Shown one piece after another: positions 47,867 to 56,056 of a stretch of DNA of 64,000 nucleotides. The position numbers were made by a program, and so were the translations under genes. The notes below the pieces were generated by a model, which did not search any database, was not told the origin of the DNA, and saw nothing but the letters and a program-made list of their open reading frames with translations. The DNA lies in contig CACENW010000006.1 of the NCBI GenBank assembly GCA_902560805.1, forward strand, positions 1 to 64,000, in the 5' to 3' direction. Within the stretch, counting starts at the first letter, position 1; each line of letters starts with the position of its first letter. Source of the stretch: an uncultured Pelagibacteraceae bacterium (GTDB taxonomy: Bacteria; Pseudomonadota; Alphaproteobacteria; Pelagibacterales; Pelagibacteraceae).

Positions 47867-48847
47867 ATGTCAAATCCTTTTTTTAAAAACCATGGTCCTA
47901 TTTTAGTTTCAGATATTTACAAACTTATAAACATTGAAATCGGTAACGTAAAAAAAGATGTTGAATTAAACGACATAAAAGATCTAAATAGTTCAAATAA
48001 CTCAGATATTACTTTTTTTCATTCTAATAAATATGCAGAATTTGCAAAAAATACAAAGGCATCTTTTTGCATAACTACAGAGTCTTTAAAAAAAGTACTT
48101 CCAACTTTATGCATTCCAATTGTTGTTGAAAATGTATTAGTATCCGTATCAAAGATAACATCAATGTTTTATCCTGATGCAATAAATGATGATTTTGACG
48201 ATAGTGCAATTAACATTAATGAAACAAATTTTAAGAACAAAGTAAATTATGGTAAAAATGTTTTAATTGGAAAAAATGTATCAATTGGGGCAAATTGTAA
48301 GATAGGTCACAACACAATAATTGAAAAAAACGTTTCTGTTGGAGACGATTGCTCAATTGGTTCAAATACAATTATAAGAAATTCACTTATAAGTAATAAT
48401 GTAAAAATTCTTGATAACTGCGTAGTTGGAAAACATGGTTTTGGTTTTTTTCCAAATAAAAATAAAAATTTAAGATATCCACATATTGGAATTGTAATTA
48501 TTGAGGAAAATTGTGAAATAGGATGTGGGTCTACTATAGATAGAGGTTCGATGTCGAATACTGTTATTGGCAAAAACACTTATTTGGATAATCAAATACA
48601 CATAGCTCATAATGTTAAAATAGGAAAAAATTCTATTATAGCAGGGCAAGTAGGAATTGCTGGTAGCTCAATTATTGGTTCAAATGTAAGAATAGGTGGC
48701 CAAGCAGGAATTTCTGGACATATTAGTGTTGGTAACAATGTAGAAATTGGAGGTGGCTCAGGCGTAATAAAAAATATTCCCGACAATACAAAAGTAATGG
48801 GTTATCCAGCAAAAAACATTAGAGAATTCTTAAGAGATAATAAATGA
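47867..48847 (+). CDS. lpxD: UDP-3-O-(3-hydroxyacyl)glucosamine N-acyltransferase
   Basis: LpxD adds the second acyl chain in lipid A synthesis. The 326-residue protein has an N-terminal uridine-binding domain (about 1-100) and a left-handed beta-helix of hexapeptide repeats (IGKNVSIGANCKIG and onward) containing the catalytic-site HIAHNVKIG, and GKHGFGF. It ends GYPAKNIREFLR, typical of the family. It overlaps lpxA by 4 bp. Confidence 0.95.
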   Translation: MSNPFFKNHGPILVSDIYKLINIEIGNVKKDVELNDIKDLNSSNNSDITFFHSNKYAEFAKNTKASFCITTESLKKVLPTLCIPIVVENVLVSVSKITSMFYPDAINDDFDDSAININETNFKNKVNYGKNVLIGKNVSIGANCKIGHNTIIEKNVSVGDDCSIGSNTIIRNSLISNNVKILDNCVVGKHGFGFFPNKNKNLRYPHIGIVIIEENCEIGCGSTIDRGSMSNTVIGKNTYLDNQIHIAHNVKIGKNSIIAGQVGIAGSSIIGSNVRIGGQAGISGHISVGNNVEIGGGSGVIKNIPDNTKVMGYPAKNIREFLRDNK

Positions 48848-49626
48848 TCCATAAAACTGCTGTAATTGATTCAAATGCTAAAATCTCTGAAAATATAAAA
48901 ATTGGACCTTACTCTGTAATAGGTCCTGATGTAGAAATTGGAGAGGGAACAGTTGTCCATTCTCATGTAAATATAACAGGTAAAACGATTATCGGTATTA
49001 ATAATCAAATTTATCCATTTGCCTCAATAGGTAATGATCCACAAGATTTAAAATTTAAAGGTGAAAAAACTTTATTAGAGATAGGTGATAATAACAAAAT
49101 AAGAGAATACGTTACTATAAATCCTGGCACAGAAGGTGGTGGAGGCAAAACTCAAGTTGGTAACAATTGTCTTTTTATGGTGTCATCTCACATCGCTCAT
49201 GATTGTATAGTTGGTGATAACGTTATTTTAGCAAACAATGTTCCATTGGGTGGTCATGCTCATGTAGATGATAATGCTATAATTGGTGGTAACTCAGCAG
49301 TTCAACAATTTACTAGAGTTGGCAAATTTGCAATGATAGGTGGAATGTGTGGCGTAGTAAGAGACGTGATACCATATGGTATCGTGCATGGAAACAGAAG
49401 TATATTACAAGGATTAAATTTAATTGGTTTAAGAAGAAAAAATATTTCAAATAAGGAAATATTATCTCTAAGCGAGGCATATAAAATAATATTTAAGAAT
49501 GAGAATTTAACAGAGAATTTAAGTCATTTATCAAATGATTTAAGAAAAAATGAATTAGTTTCTGAAGTGGTTAATTTTATAGAGAAAGATAAAAAAAGAC
49601 CTATCTGCACTCCCTTTTCTAAATAA
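48844..49626 (+). CDS. lpxA: Acyl-ACP--UDP-N-acetylglucosamine O-acyltransferase
   Basis: LpxA performs the first acylation of lipid A synthesis. The 260-residue beta-helix trimer protein has hexapeptide repeats from the N-terminus (IHKTAVIDSNAKI), FASIGNDPQDLKFKGE, the catalytic histidine region in SHIAHDCIVGDNV, GGHAHVDD and a C-terminal helical part starting GLNLIGLRRKNIS. It lies between lpxD and lpxI. Confidence 0.96.
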   Translation: MIHKTAVIDSNAKISENIKIGPYSVIGPDVEIGEGTVVHSHVNITGKTIIGINNQIYPFASIGNDPQDLKFKGEKTLLEIGDNNKIREYVTINPGTEGGGGKTQVGNNCLFMVSSHIAHDCIVGDNVILANNVPLGGHAHVDDNAIIGGNSAVQQFTRVGKFAMIGGMCGVVRDVIPYGIVHGNRSILQGLNLIGLRRKNISNKEILSLSEAYKIIFKNENLTENLSHLSNDLRKNELVSEVVNFIEKDKKRPICTPFSK

Positions 49627-49627
49627 A

Positions 49628-50413
49628 ATGATTGGTTTGTTTTTAGGTGATACAGATTTTTCTGAAATAGTTTTAACGAAAATAAAAAAATTAAAAAAAA
49701 AATATTTTATCATAGATTTTTCTAAAAATAATAAATTTAAAAGAGATAAAAATTCTTACAGGATTAGCATCGGTAAATTTGGAAAAATAATAAATTTAAT
49801 TAAAGAAAAAAATTGTAAAAAAGTTTTATTTGCTGGCAAAATAGCAAAACCTAATTTTACTTCTCTTAGATTAGATTTAAAAGGTATTTATTATATGCCA
49901 AGTATTATTAGAGCTTCCAAAATTGGTGATGCTGCAATTATCAAATCAATAATTAATATCCTTGCAAATGAGGGTATAAAAGTAATAAGTTCTATATACT
50001 TTAACTCAGAACTATCCCTTAAAAAAGGAAACTATACAAAAACTAAGCCTAATAAGAATGATAACAACTCAATTGAAAAAGCTAAAAATTATTTTAATAA
50101 AATTAATAGCTTAGACCATATACAGGCTTTAGTTGTCAAAGATGAAAAAATAATTGCAAAAGAGGGAAGGCAAGGGACTAAAAAAATGCTTTCAAAACTA
50201 AAGAAAAATTTAAAAGGTATTTTAATAAAATTACCTAAAAATAAACAAGATTTAAGAATGGATTTACCAACGGTTGGTTTACAAACTTTAAAAGATATTA
50301 AAAAATATGGATTAAAAGGTCTCGTTTTGAAATCTAAAAGGAATATTTTTCTTGATAAAGAAGAAGTAATTCGTTTTGCAAATAAAAATAAAATTTTTAT
50401 TAAAGTGATATGA
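49628..50413 (+). CDS. lpxI: UDP-2,3-diacylglucosamine diphosphatase LpxI (DUF1009)
   Basis: LpxI cleaves UDP-diacylglucosamine to lipid X and UMP; it replaces LpxH in Alphaproteobacteria. The 261-residue protein has no similarity to the LpxH metallophosphatase pattern and instead shows LpxI features: IGLFLGDTDFSE start, the GDAAIIKSI and EGRQGTKKML segments and the closing LRMDLPTVGLQTL…GLVLKSKRNIFLD. The position between lpxA and lpxB is diagnostic. It is unusually lysine-rich. Confidence 0.92.
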   Translation: MIGLFLGDTDFSEIVLTKIKKLKKKYFIIDFSKNNKFKRDKNSYRISIGKFGKIINLIKEKNCKKVLFAGKIAKPNFTSLRLDLKGIYYMPSIIRASKIGDAAIIKSIINILANEGIKVISSIYFNSELSLKKGNYTKTKPNKNDNNSIEKAKNYFNKINSLDHIQALVVKDEKIIAKEGRQGTKKMLSKLKKNLKGILIKLPKNKQDLRMDLPTVGLQTLKDIKKYGLKGLVLKSKRNIFLDKEEVIRFANKNKIFIKVI

Positions 50414-51543
50414 AAAAAATCTTTGTATTAACAGGCGAACCATCAGGAGACAAACTTGCATCAACTTTAATATCAAGATTAAAACTAGAAAATTCTGAAA
50501 TTGAATATTTATCCGTTGGTGGTACTCATTTAAAAAAACTCGGTATTAAATCTATTTATGATTTGAAGGAAATTACATATATAGGATTTACAAGTGTATT
50601 GCTTAATATTTTTAGAATTAAATCAAAAATAAATAAAACTGTAGAAGAAGTAGTTAAATTTAACCCTGATATATTGCTAAGTGTAGATAGTCCTGATTTT
50701 ACTTTGCGAGTAGCAGAAAAGGTCAAAAAAATAAACAGCAATATTAAAACAATTCATTATGTAGCACCTCAAGTATGGGTATGGCGAAAGAATAGAGTTA
50801 AAAAAATTAAAAAATTTATTGATCACATTCTTTTGTTGTTTGAATTTGAAAAAAAATACTTTGATGAAGAAAATATCAATAATACTTTTGTTGGCCATCC
50901 TCTAATAGAAATAAATCAAAATAACAAAACTATTATTGATAATATTTTACCTAAAGATAAAAAAATAATATCTGTATTTCCCGGTAGCAGAAATTCTGAA
51001 ACTAATGTTTTGTTACCTATATTATTGGATTTTATTAAATTAATGAACAAAAAGCATAATGAATATTATTTTTATATTCATGCAACCGATGAAAATAAAA
51101 GTTTAATTTTAGAACATGTAAAAAAATATAACTTTGACAATATAGATATTGTGTCTGAAGAAAATATTAAATCTGAAATTTTGTCTAAATCCATTTTTGC
51201 TGTTTCAAAATCTGGTACGGTTTCATTACAAATTTGTAATTTTAATGTTCCGTCTATTATTATTTATAAACTTAGTTTTATTAATTTTATGATTTTTAAA
51301 ATGTTAGTTAATGTAAAATTTGCCAATATTATAAATATAATTAATAATCGTGAGGTAATTCCTGAATTACTTCAAAAAGAATGTAATGCAGATGAAATAT
51401 ACAGGTCTGTTATTTATTTACTTAAAAATCCTGAGTTAATTAAAAAACAAATAAGTGATTGCTCCAAAACTTTAGATGGCATCAGGTCTAAAACTTCATC
51501 TGCTGGTGAGGCAAGTTCAATTTTAATTAAGTATCTTTCCTAA
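50410..51543 (+). CDS. lpxB: Lipid-A-disaccharide synthase
   Basis: LpxB joins lipid X to UDP-diacylglucosamine to form the lipid A disaccharide. The 377-residue GT19 enzyme has the starting LTGEPSGDKLASTLI, VDSPDFTLRVAEK, the signature HYVAPQVWVWRKNRVKKIKKF, FVGHPL and the SVFPGSRNSE donor-binding loop, plus a KSGTVSLQ segment. Its last 21 bp overlap the convergent gltX gene. Confidence 0.95.
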   Translation: MKKIFVLTGEPSGDKLASTLISRLKLENSEIEYLSVGGTHLKKLGIKSIYDLKEITYIGFTSVLLNIFRIKSKINKTVEEVVKFNPDILLSVDSPDFTLRVAEKVKKINSNIKTIHYVAPQVWVWRKNRVKKIKKFIDHILLLFEFEKKYFDEENINNTFVGHPLIEINQNNKTIIDNILPKDKKIISVFPGSRNSETNVLLPILLDFIKLMNKKHNEYYFYIHATDENKSLILEHVKKYNFDNIDIVSEENIKSEILSKSIFAVSKSGTVSLQICNFNVPSIIIYKLSFINFMIFKMLVNVKFANIINIINNREVIPELLQKECNADEIYRSVIYLLKNPELIKKQISDCSKTLDGIRSKTSSAGEASSILIKYLS

Positions 51544-52920
51544 TCTTTTCTCAACATCTGCTTTACCTAAAGATATAACAATATCATATAAGCCTGGTCC
51601 AAACTTGGACCCCGTTAGAGCCACTCTTAATGGTTGCCCAACACCTTTAAAATTTGTTTCATGTTTTTTAATCAAGTTGTTGACTATTGGTTCTAAATTA
51701 TCTCTTGTCAAATTACCTAGATTTTTAATTTCATTTTGAAATTCATTGATTATTTTTTTCGATTTATCATCAATTAATTTCAAATCATCCTCATTAAAAT
51801 TTACTTCATCATTAATAATATATTTGGCATTATTAAAAATTTCTTCCAGTGTCTTTGCTTTGTTTTTTAAAAATACTAAAGACGATTTAATTTTGGTTGC
51901 TTTTGCTGTATCAATTTTATCTTTATATTCCTCACAATATTTTAAAAGATTATCGTAAAGATCATTTTCATTAATATTTTTGATATAGTACTCATTCATT
52001 GATAAAATACGGCTCATATCTAATTTTGATGGTGATTTTCCAATACCTTCTAAGTTAAAAAATTTGATACTTTCTTCTAAAGTAAATATTTCCTTATCTT
52101 GATATGACCATCCTAGTCTTAGCAAATAATTTCGTAAAGCGTCAGGCATAATTCCTATTTTTGAGTAATCATCTAATGTTGATGCACTATCTCTCTTAGA
52201 TAACTTTTTACCTTCTATTGTGTGAATTAAAGGTATATGAGCAAAAAAAGGCACATCCCAGTTCATTGCTTCATAAATTTGTATTTGTTTAAAAGTATTT
52301 ATTTTATGGTCATCTCCTCTAATTATATGAGTTATTCCCATTTCATGGTCATCTACAGTTGCTGATAAATTATAAGTTGGAGTTCCGTCATTTCTTAATA
52401 TTACAAAATCTTCTATTGTGCTGTTTTCAATTTCAACATCACCTTGTACCAAATCTTTAAGAATTGAACTTCCTTCAATTTTACTTTTAAATCTTATTAC
52501 AGGTTTTATTTCTTTGGGAGCATTTTTATCTTCTGCATCTCTCCATTTTCTGTTGTAAATGTAAGGTATTTTTTTTTGTATAGCTCTTTTTTTTTGTTCT
52601 TCTATCTCTTCTGGTGAACAGTAACATTTATATGCGTGCCCATTTTTTAATAATTCTTTTGCTATTTTTACATGATTATCAATTTTACTTGATTGAATAT
52701 ATTCTTCACCATCATGTTTTATACCCAACCAATTTAAGGATTTAATTATTTGTATTTTGTGTTCTTCTTTTGATCTTTCTTTGTCAGTATCCTCAATTCT
52801 TAAATGAAAAGTGCCTTTTTGATTTTTTGAATACAACCAATTAAACAAGGCAGTTCTAACACCACCAATATGAAGAGCTCCAGTAGGTGAGGGAGCAAAA
52901 CGTGTTGCTACTTTTGACAT
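51523..52920 (-). CDS. gltX: Glutamate--tRNA ligase
   Basis: GltX charges tRNA-Glu and, where GlnRS is missing, sometimes tRNA-Gln. The 465-residue class I synthetase has the HIGH-type motif in FAPSPTGALHIGG (residues 8-20), LRIEDTDKERS, DDHEMGITHIIRGDDH and the KMSKS-type KKLSKRDS. The C-terminal anticodon-binding helical domain is intact. It is the last gene of the minus-strand cluster, 22 bp from lexA. Confidence 0.95.
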   Translation of the reverse strand: MSKVATRFAPSPTGALHIGGVRTALFNWLYSKNQKGTFHLRIEDTDKERSKEEHKIQIIKSLNWLGIKHDGEEYIQSSKIDNHVKIAKELLKNGHAYKCYCSPEEIEEQKKRAIQKKIPYIYNRKWRDAEDKNAPKEIKPVIRFKSKIEGSSILKDLVQGDVEIENSTIEDFVILRNDGTPTYNLSATVDDHEMGITHIIRGDDHKINTFKQIQIYEAMNWDVPFFAHIPLIHTIEGKKLSKRDSASTLDDYSKIGIMPDALRNYLLRLGWSYQDKEIFTLEESIKFFNLEGIGKSPSKLDMSRILSMNEYYIKNINENDLYDNLLKYCEEYKDKIDTAKATKIKSSLVFLKNKAKTLEEIFNNAKYIINDEVNFNEDDLKLIDDKSKKIINEFQNEIKNLGNLTRDNLEPIVNNLIKKHETNFKGVGQPLRVALTGSKFGPGLYDIVISLGKADVEKRLGKILN

Positions 52921-52942
52921 CAGAGATGTTTAAACTATTTTT

Positions 52943-53620
52943 TTAGAAGTTTCTATATAAAGATACTAAAACACCCTGAACTTTTACTCTATCAGGGCCA
53001 AATATTTTAGTTTCATAGTTTCTATTTGCACTTTCTAATGCAACAACTTTACCTTTTTTTCGAATTCTTTTTAACATTGCCTCGTGTTCGTCAATTAATG
53101 CGACTACAATTTTTCCATTATCTGCTGTCTCTGTTCTTTTAATAATAACCGTATCACCTTCATGGATTCCAGCTTCAATCATAGAATCTCCTTGAACTTT
53201 CAATCCAAAATAATCTCCATTTTTTTCCAAATTATTTGGTAAAGGAATTCTTGAAACTTCATTTTGTATTGCTTCAACAGGTGTACCTGCAGCAATTTTT
53301 CCTAATACAGGCACTTCCATTTCATCTGAAATGTTAATTTCCTCATCTAAACCACCTTTGATAACGCTTGGTGAAAAACTATTATAGATATCATTTGCTG
53401 AAGCTGTTTCAGGCAATTTTACTACCTCTAAAGCTCTTGCTTTATGAGCCAATCTTTTAATAAATCCTCTTTCCTCTAACGCACTAATCAATCTATGAAT
53501 ACCTGACTTTGATTTTAAATTTAATGATTGTTTCATCTCTTCGTATGAAGGAGACACACCAGAACTTCTCAACTTTTTGTTGATAAATAAAAGCAGGTTT
53601 TTTTGTTTTTTTGTTAGCAT
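52943..53620 (-). CDS. lexA: LexA repressor
   Basis: LexA represses SOS genes and cleaves itself when RecA is activated. The 225-residue protein has an N-terminal winged helix-turn-helix (about 1-65, with [11 protein letters not shown] and [18 protein letters not shown]), the cleavage site Ala111-Gly112, Ser146 in GDSMIEAG and Lys184 of the Ser-Lys dyad. A matching alphaproteobacterial operator lies 25 bp upstream, so the gene is very likely autoregulated. In many relatives other genes lie between trpC and lexA and comEC follows it; both are missing here. Confidence 0.96.
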   Translation of the reverse strand: MLTKKQKNLLLFINKKLRSSGVSPSYEEMKQSLNLKSKSGIHRLISALEERGFIKRLAHKARALEVVKLPETASANDIYNSFSPSVIKGGLDEEINISDEMEVPVLGKIAAGTPVEAIQNEVSRIPLPNNLEKNGDYFGLKVQGDSMIEAGIHEGDTVIIKRTETADNGKIVVALIDEHEAMLKRIRKKGKVVALESANRNYETKIFGPDRVKVQGVLVSLYRNF

Positions 53621-53622
53621 AA

Positions 53623-53659
53623 GAACAAATATCGTACAAATAATGTTCTATAAAAGTTC
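53623..53659 (-). promoter_or_regulatory. LexA operator of lexA (GTTC-N7-GTTC) with a degenerate second site
   Basis: GTTC (53645-53648), seven bases, GTTC (53656-53659) is an exact match to the alphaproteobacterial SOS box, a direct repeat unlike the palindromic E. coli box. It lies 25-39 bp upstream of the lexA start and overlaps a TATAGA-like -10 region on the minus strand. A weaker GAAC-N7-GTAC at 53623-53637 lies next to the start codon and may be a second, poorer site. Confidence 0.75.
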
Positions 53660-53709
53660 TTTTCTTTTAACAATACATAAAAAAGTGAGTAAAATAGGGC
53701 TTAAATTAA

Positions 53710-54501
53710 CTACAAAACTGAAAAAATTGAATTTTCATCCAATTTTTTCAAAAGTGATTCACCAATTAAAAAAGTATTAATTGAAGTCTTGCTATTTAAT
53801 TCCAATAATTCCTCTTTAGATTTAATACCACTCTCAGAAATTAGAGGACCTTTATGGTTTTTTACAACATTATAAATATCATAAGTTGTATTTATATCTG
53901 TTTTAAGTGTTTTTAAGTTCCTATTGTTTATACCAATTAGTGCATCCTTAAAATTTAATGCTTTTTGAGCCTCCTCAACTGTATGTACTTCTACTATTAC
54001 TGACATATCTAATTTCAATGCCTCTTGATATAAATTGTTTGCAAGATCATCTGTGACACCAGCTAAAATAATTAGAATTGCATCTGCGCCATAACTTTTG
54101 GCAAGTGGTACTTGAAATGTATCAATAAAAAAATCTTTACATAATATCGGTAAATTAACTTTATCTTTTACTTTACTTATATGGACTAAATTTCCTAAAA
54201 AATAATCTTCTTCAGTTAAAACTGATAAACAGGTAGCATTATTTTTTAAATAAATATTAGCAATTTCTACTGGATTATAGTCTTCAATTATAACACCTGC
54301 AGAGGGACTTGCTTTTTTTATTTCAGCAATAATTGAAGTTTTATTTTCTTTTAAATTATTTTCAATTTTATCTTTAAAATTTATGTATGATTTATTTTTT
54401 TGTATTAATTCATCTAATTTTTTAAGATCTATTGATTTTTTTAGATTATCAATTTTTTCAATTTTTTTTTTAATTATATTTTCTAGAACGTTTTCAGACA
54501 T
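53710..54501 (-). CDS. trpC: Indole-3-glycerol phosphate synthase
   Basis: TrpC closes the indole ring in tryptophan synthesis. The preferred start gives 263 residues beginning MSENVLENIIKKK; an upstream ATG would add 27 residues inside trpD and does not look like the family. Motifs are IAEIKKASPSAGVI, SVLTEEDYFLG, PILCKDFFIDTFQ, GADAILII, GINNRNLKTL and ISESGIKS, all typical. It overlaps trpD by 8 bp and lies 89 bp before lexA. TrpF is not fused to it. Confidence 0.95.
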   Translation of the reverse strand: MSENVLENIIKKKIEKIDNLKKSIDLKKLDELIQKNKSYINFKDKIENNLKENKTSIIAEIKKASPSAGVIIEDYNPVEIANIYLKNNATCLSVLTEEDYFLGNLVHISKVKDKVNLPILCKDFFIDTFQVPLAKSYGADAILIILAGVTDDLANNLYQEALKLDMSVIVEVHTVEEAQKALNFKDALIGINNRNLKTLKTDINTTYDIYNVVKNHKGPLISESGIKSKEELLELNSKTSINTFLIGESLLKKLDENSIFSVL

Positions 54502-55486
54502 TTTGTATTTTTTCCAAATGTGAAAAAGTTTTACCAGAAAGAATGAATTGTCTTGCGTGATTATAGGCCTCTTTAAAATCAACTAACTTTTCTGCAACGA
54601 TTAAGCCAGCTGCAGCATTTAAACAAACTGCTTTTGAAAAATCATTATCTTTACCTTTAAATATTTCAATCATTTTATCTGCATTAAATTTTGCATCATT
54701 ACCAATTAAATTCTCAAATTTTTCTGCATTCACACCAATTGAGTTAGGATCAACTGAGATTTCAGATATTTCTCCATTCTTCAATTGCATTATATTTGTT
54801 TTTGCATAAGGAGATATTTCATCCAATCCATCTTCACTGTTTACTATCCATGCAAATTTTATATTTAAATTTTTTAATCCCTCAGCAAAAATTTTTAATA
54901 ACTTTTTATCAAATACTCCAACAACTTGCCTTTCTACTAGAGCAGGATTACTTAAAGGACCAATCATGTTGAAAATAGTTCTTTTACCGATTTTCTTTCT
55001 TACAGGACCTACAAATCTCATGGCGCTATGATAATTTGGAGCAAACATAAAACCAAAATTGTTATTACTTATTTCTTGTTCTATTTCTCTCGGCTCTAAA
55101 TCAATTTTAATATTAAGAGCTTCCAAAACATCTCCAGAGCCACATTTTGAGGATACAGCTTTATTGCCGTGTTTAGCAACTTTTATACCCATACTAGACA
55201 AAAGTAAGGCTGATGCAGTTGATATATTAACAGTGTTCATACCGTCACCACCTGTACCGCAAGTATCTATGCAATCTTCAACGTTTACTCTTTTAGATTT
55301 TTCTCTAAGCACATAAACACCTCCAGCAATTTCATCTGCAACTTCTCCTTTTTCTAACAGAAGTGTTAAAAAATTATAGATTTGATCCTCATCAGCTTTA
55401 CCAGTCATTAAAATTTCAAATGCTGACTTACTTTCTTCGAAGGTTAAATTTTCTTTATTTTTAAGTTTTTCTAAAATCTTTTCCAT
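54494..55486 (-). CDS. trpD: Anthranilate phosphoribosyltransferase
   Basis: TrpD joins anthranilate to phosphoribosyl pyrophosphate. The 330-residue protein has the glycine-rich DTCGTGGDGMNTVNIST substrate loop, KHGNKAVSSKCGSGDVLEAL, NYHSAMRFVGPVRKKIGKRTIFNMIGPLSNP and VNSEDGLDEISP. It is a stand-alone enzyme, not fused to TrpG. It follows trpG after a 3-bp gap. Confidence 0.96.
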   Translation of the reverse strand: MEKILEKLKNKENLTFEESKSAFEILMTGKADEDQIYNFLTLLLEKGEVADEIAGGVYVLREKSKRVNVEDCIDTCGTGGDGMNTVNISTASALLLSSMGIKVAKHGNKAVSSKCGSGDVLEALNIKIDLEPREIEQEISNNNFGFMFAPNYHSAMRFVGPVRKKIGKRTIFNMIGPLSNPALVERQVVGVFDKKLLKIFAEGLKNLNIKFAWIVNSEDGLDEISPYAKTNIMQLKNGEISEISVDPNSIGVNAEKFENLIGNDAKFNADKMIEIFKGKDNDFSKAVCLNAAAGLIVAEKLVDFKEAYNHARQFILSGKTFSHLEKIQNV

Positions 55487-55489
55487 AAA

Positions 55490-56056
55490 TTAATAATTTA
55501 TAAAATTTTTTAAAATTTTTATTCCCATCTTAGTTTTAATACTTTCTGGATGAAATTGTACACCATGAATATTAAATTGCTTATGTTGGATAGCCATAAT
55601 TACCCCATCATCCGTTTCAGCTGTAATCTCTAAATGTTTTGAAAGGGTTTTTTTATCAATAATTAAGCTATGGTATCTTGTAGCTTCAAAAGTACTAGGT
55701 AGATTTTTTAAAATCCCAATTTTTTTTGATTTAATTTTGCTAGTTTTTCCGTGCATTAATTTCTTTGCTTGAATAATTTCAGATCCAAAAACTTGACCTA
55801 TAATTTGATGTCCAAGACAAACACCTAAAAAGGGCAATTTTTTATGTAATGATTTTAAAATGCTAATACAATTTCCAGATTGATTTGGATTTCCAGGTCC
55901 GGGTGAAATAACAATTTTATCATATTTTTTTCTTAATATTTCTTTAGAATTGATTTTATCATTTCTGATGACATCAACTTTTACACCTAATGAAGAAATG
56001 TAATGATAAAGATTAAATGTAAAACTATCATAATTATCAATTAATAATATTTTCAT
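55490..56056 (-). CDS. trpG: Anthranilate synthase glutaminase component
   Basis: TrpG supplies ammonia from glutamine to TrpE. The 188-residue class I amidotransferase begins ILLIDNYDSFTFNL and has the SPGPGNP oxyanion loop, the nucleophile Cys80 in LGVCLGHQ and the HGVQFHPES histidine-glutamate pair. It shares one base with trpE, so the two are probably translated together. Confidence 0.95.
   Translation of the reverse strand: MKILLIDNYDSFTFNLYHYISSLGVKVDVIRNDKINSKEILRKKYDKIVISPGPGNPNQSGNCISILKSLHKKLPFLGVCLGHQIIGQVFGSEIIQAKKLMHGKTSKIKSKKIGILKNLPSTFEATRYHSLIIDKKTLSKHLEITAETDDGVIMAIQHKQFNIHGVQFHPESIKTKMGIKILKNFINY

Noticed and set aside
54502..54582. Longer trpC start at 54582 (minus strand)
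   Set aside because: The extra 27 residues lie in trpD coding sequence and do not match the TrpC family; the MSENVL start fits.
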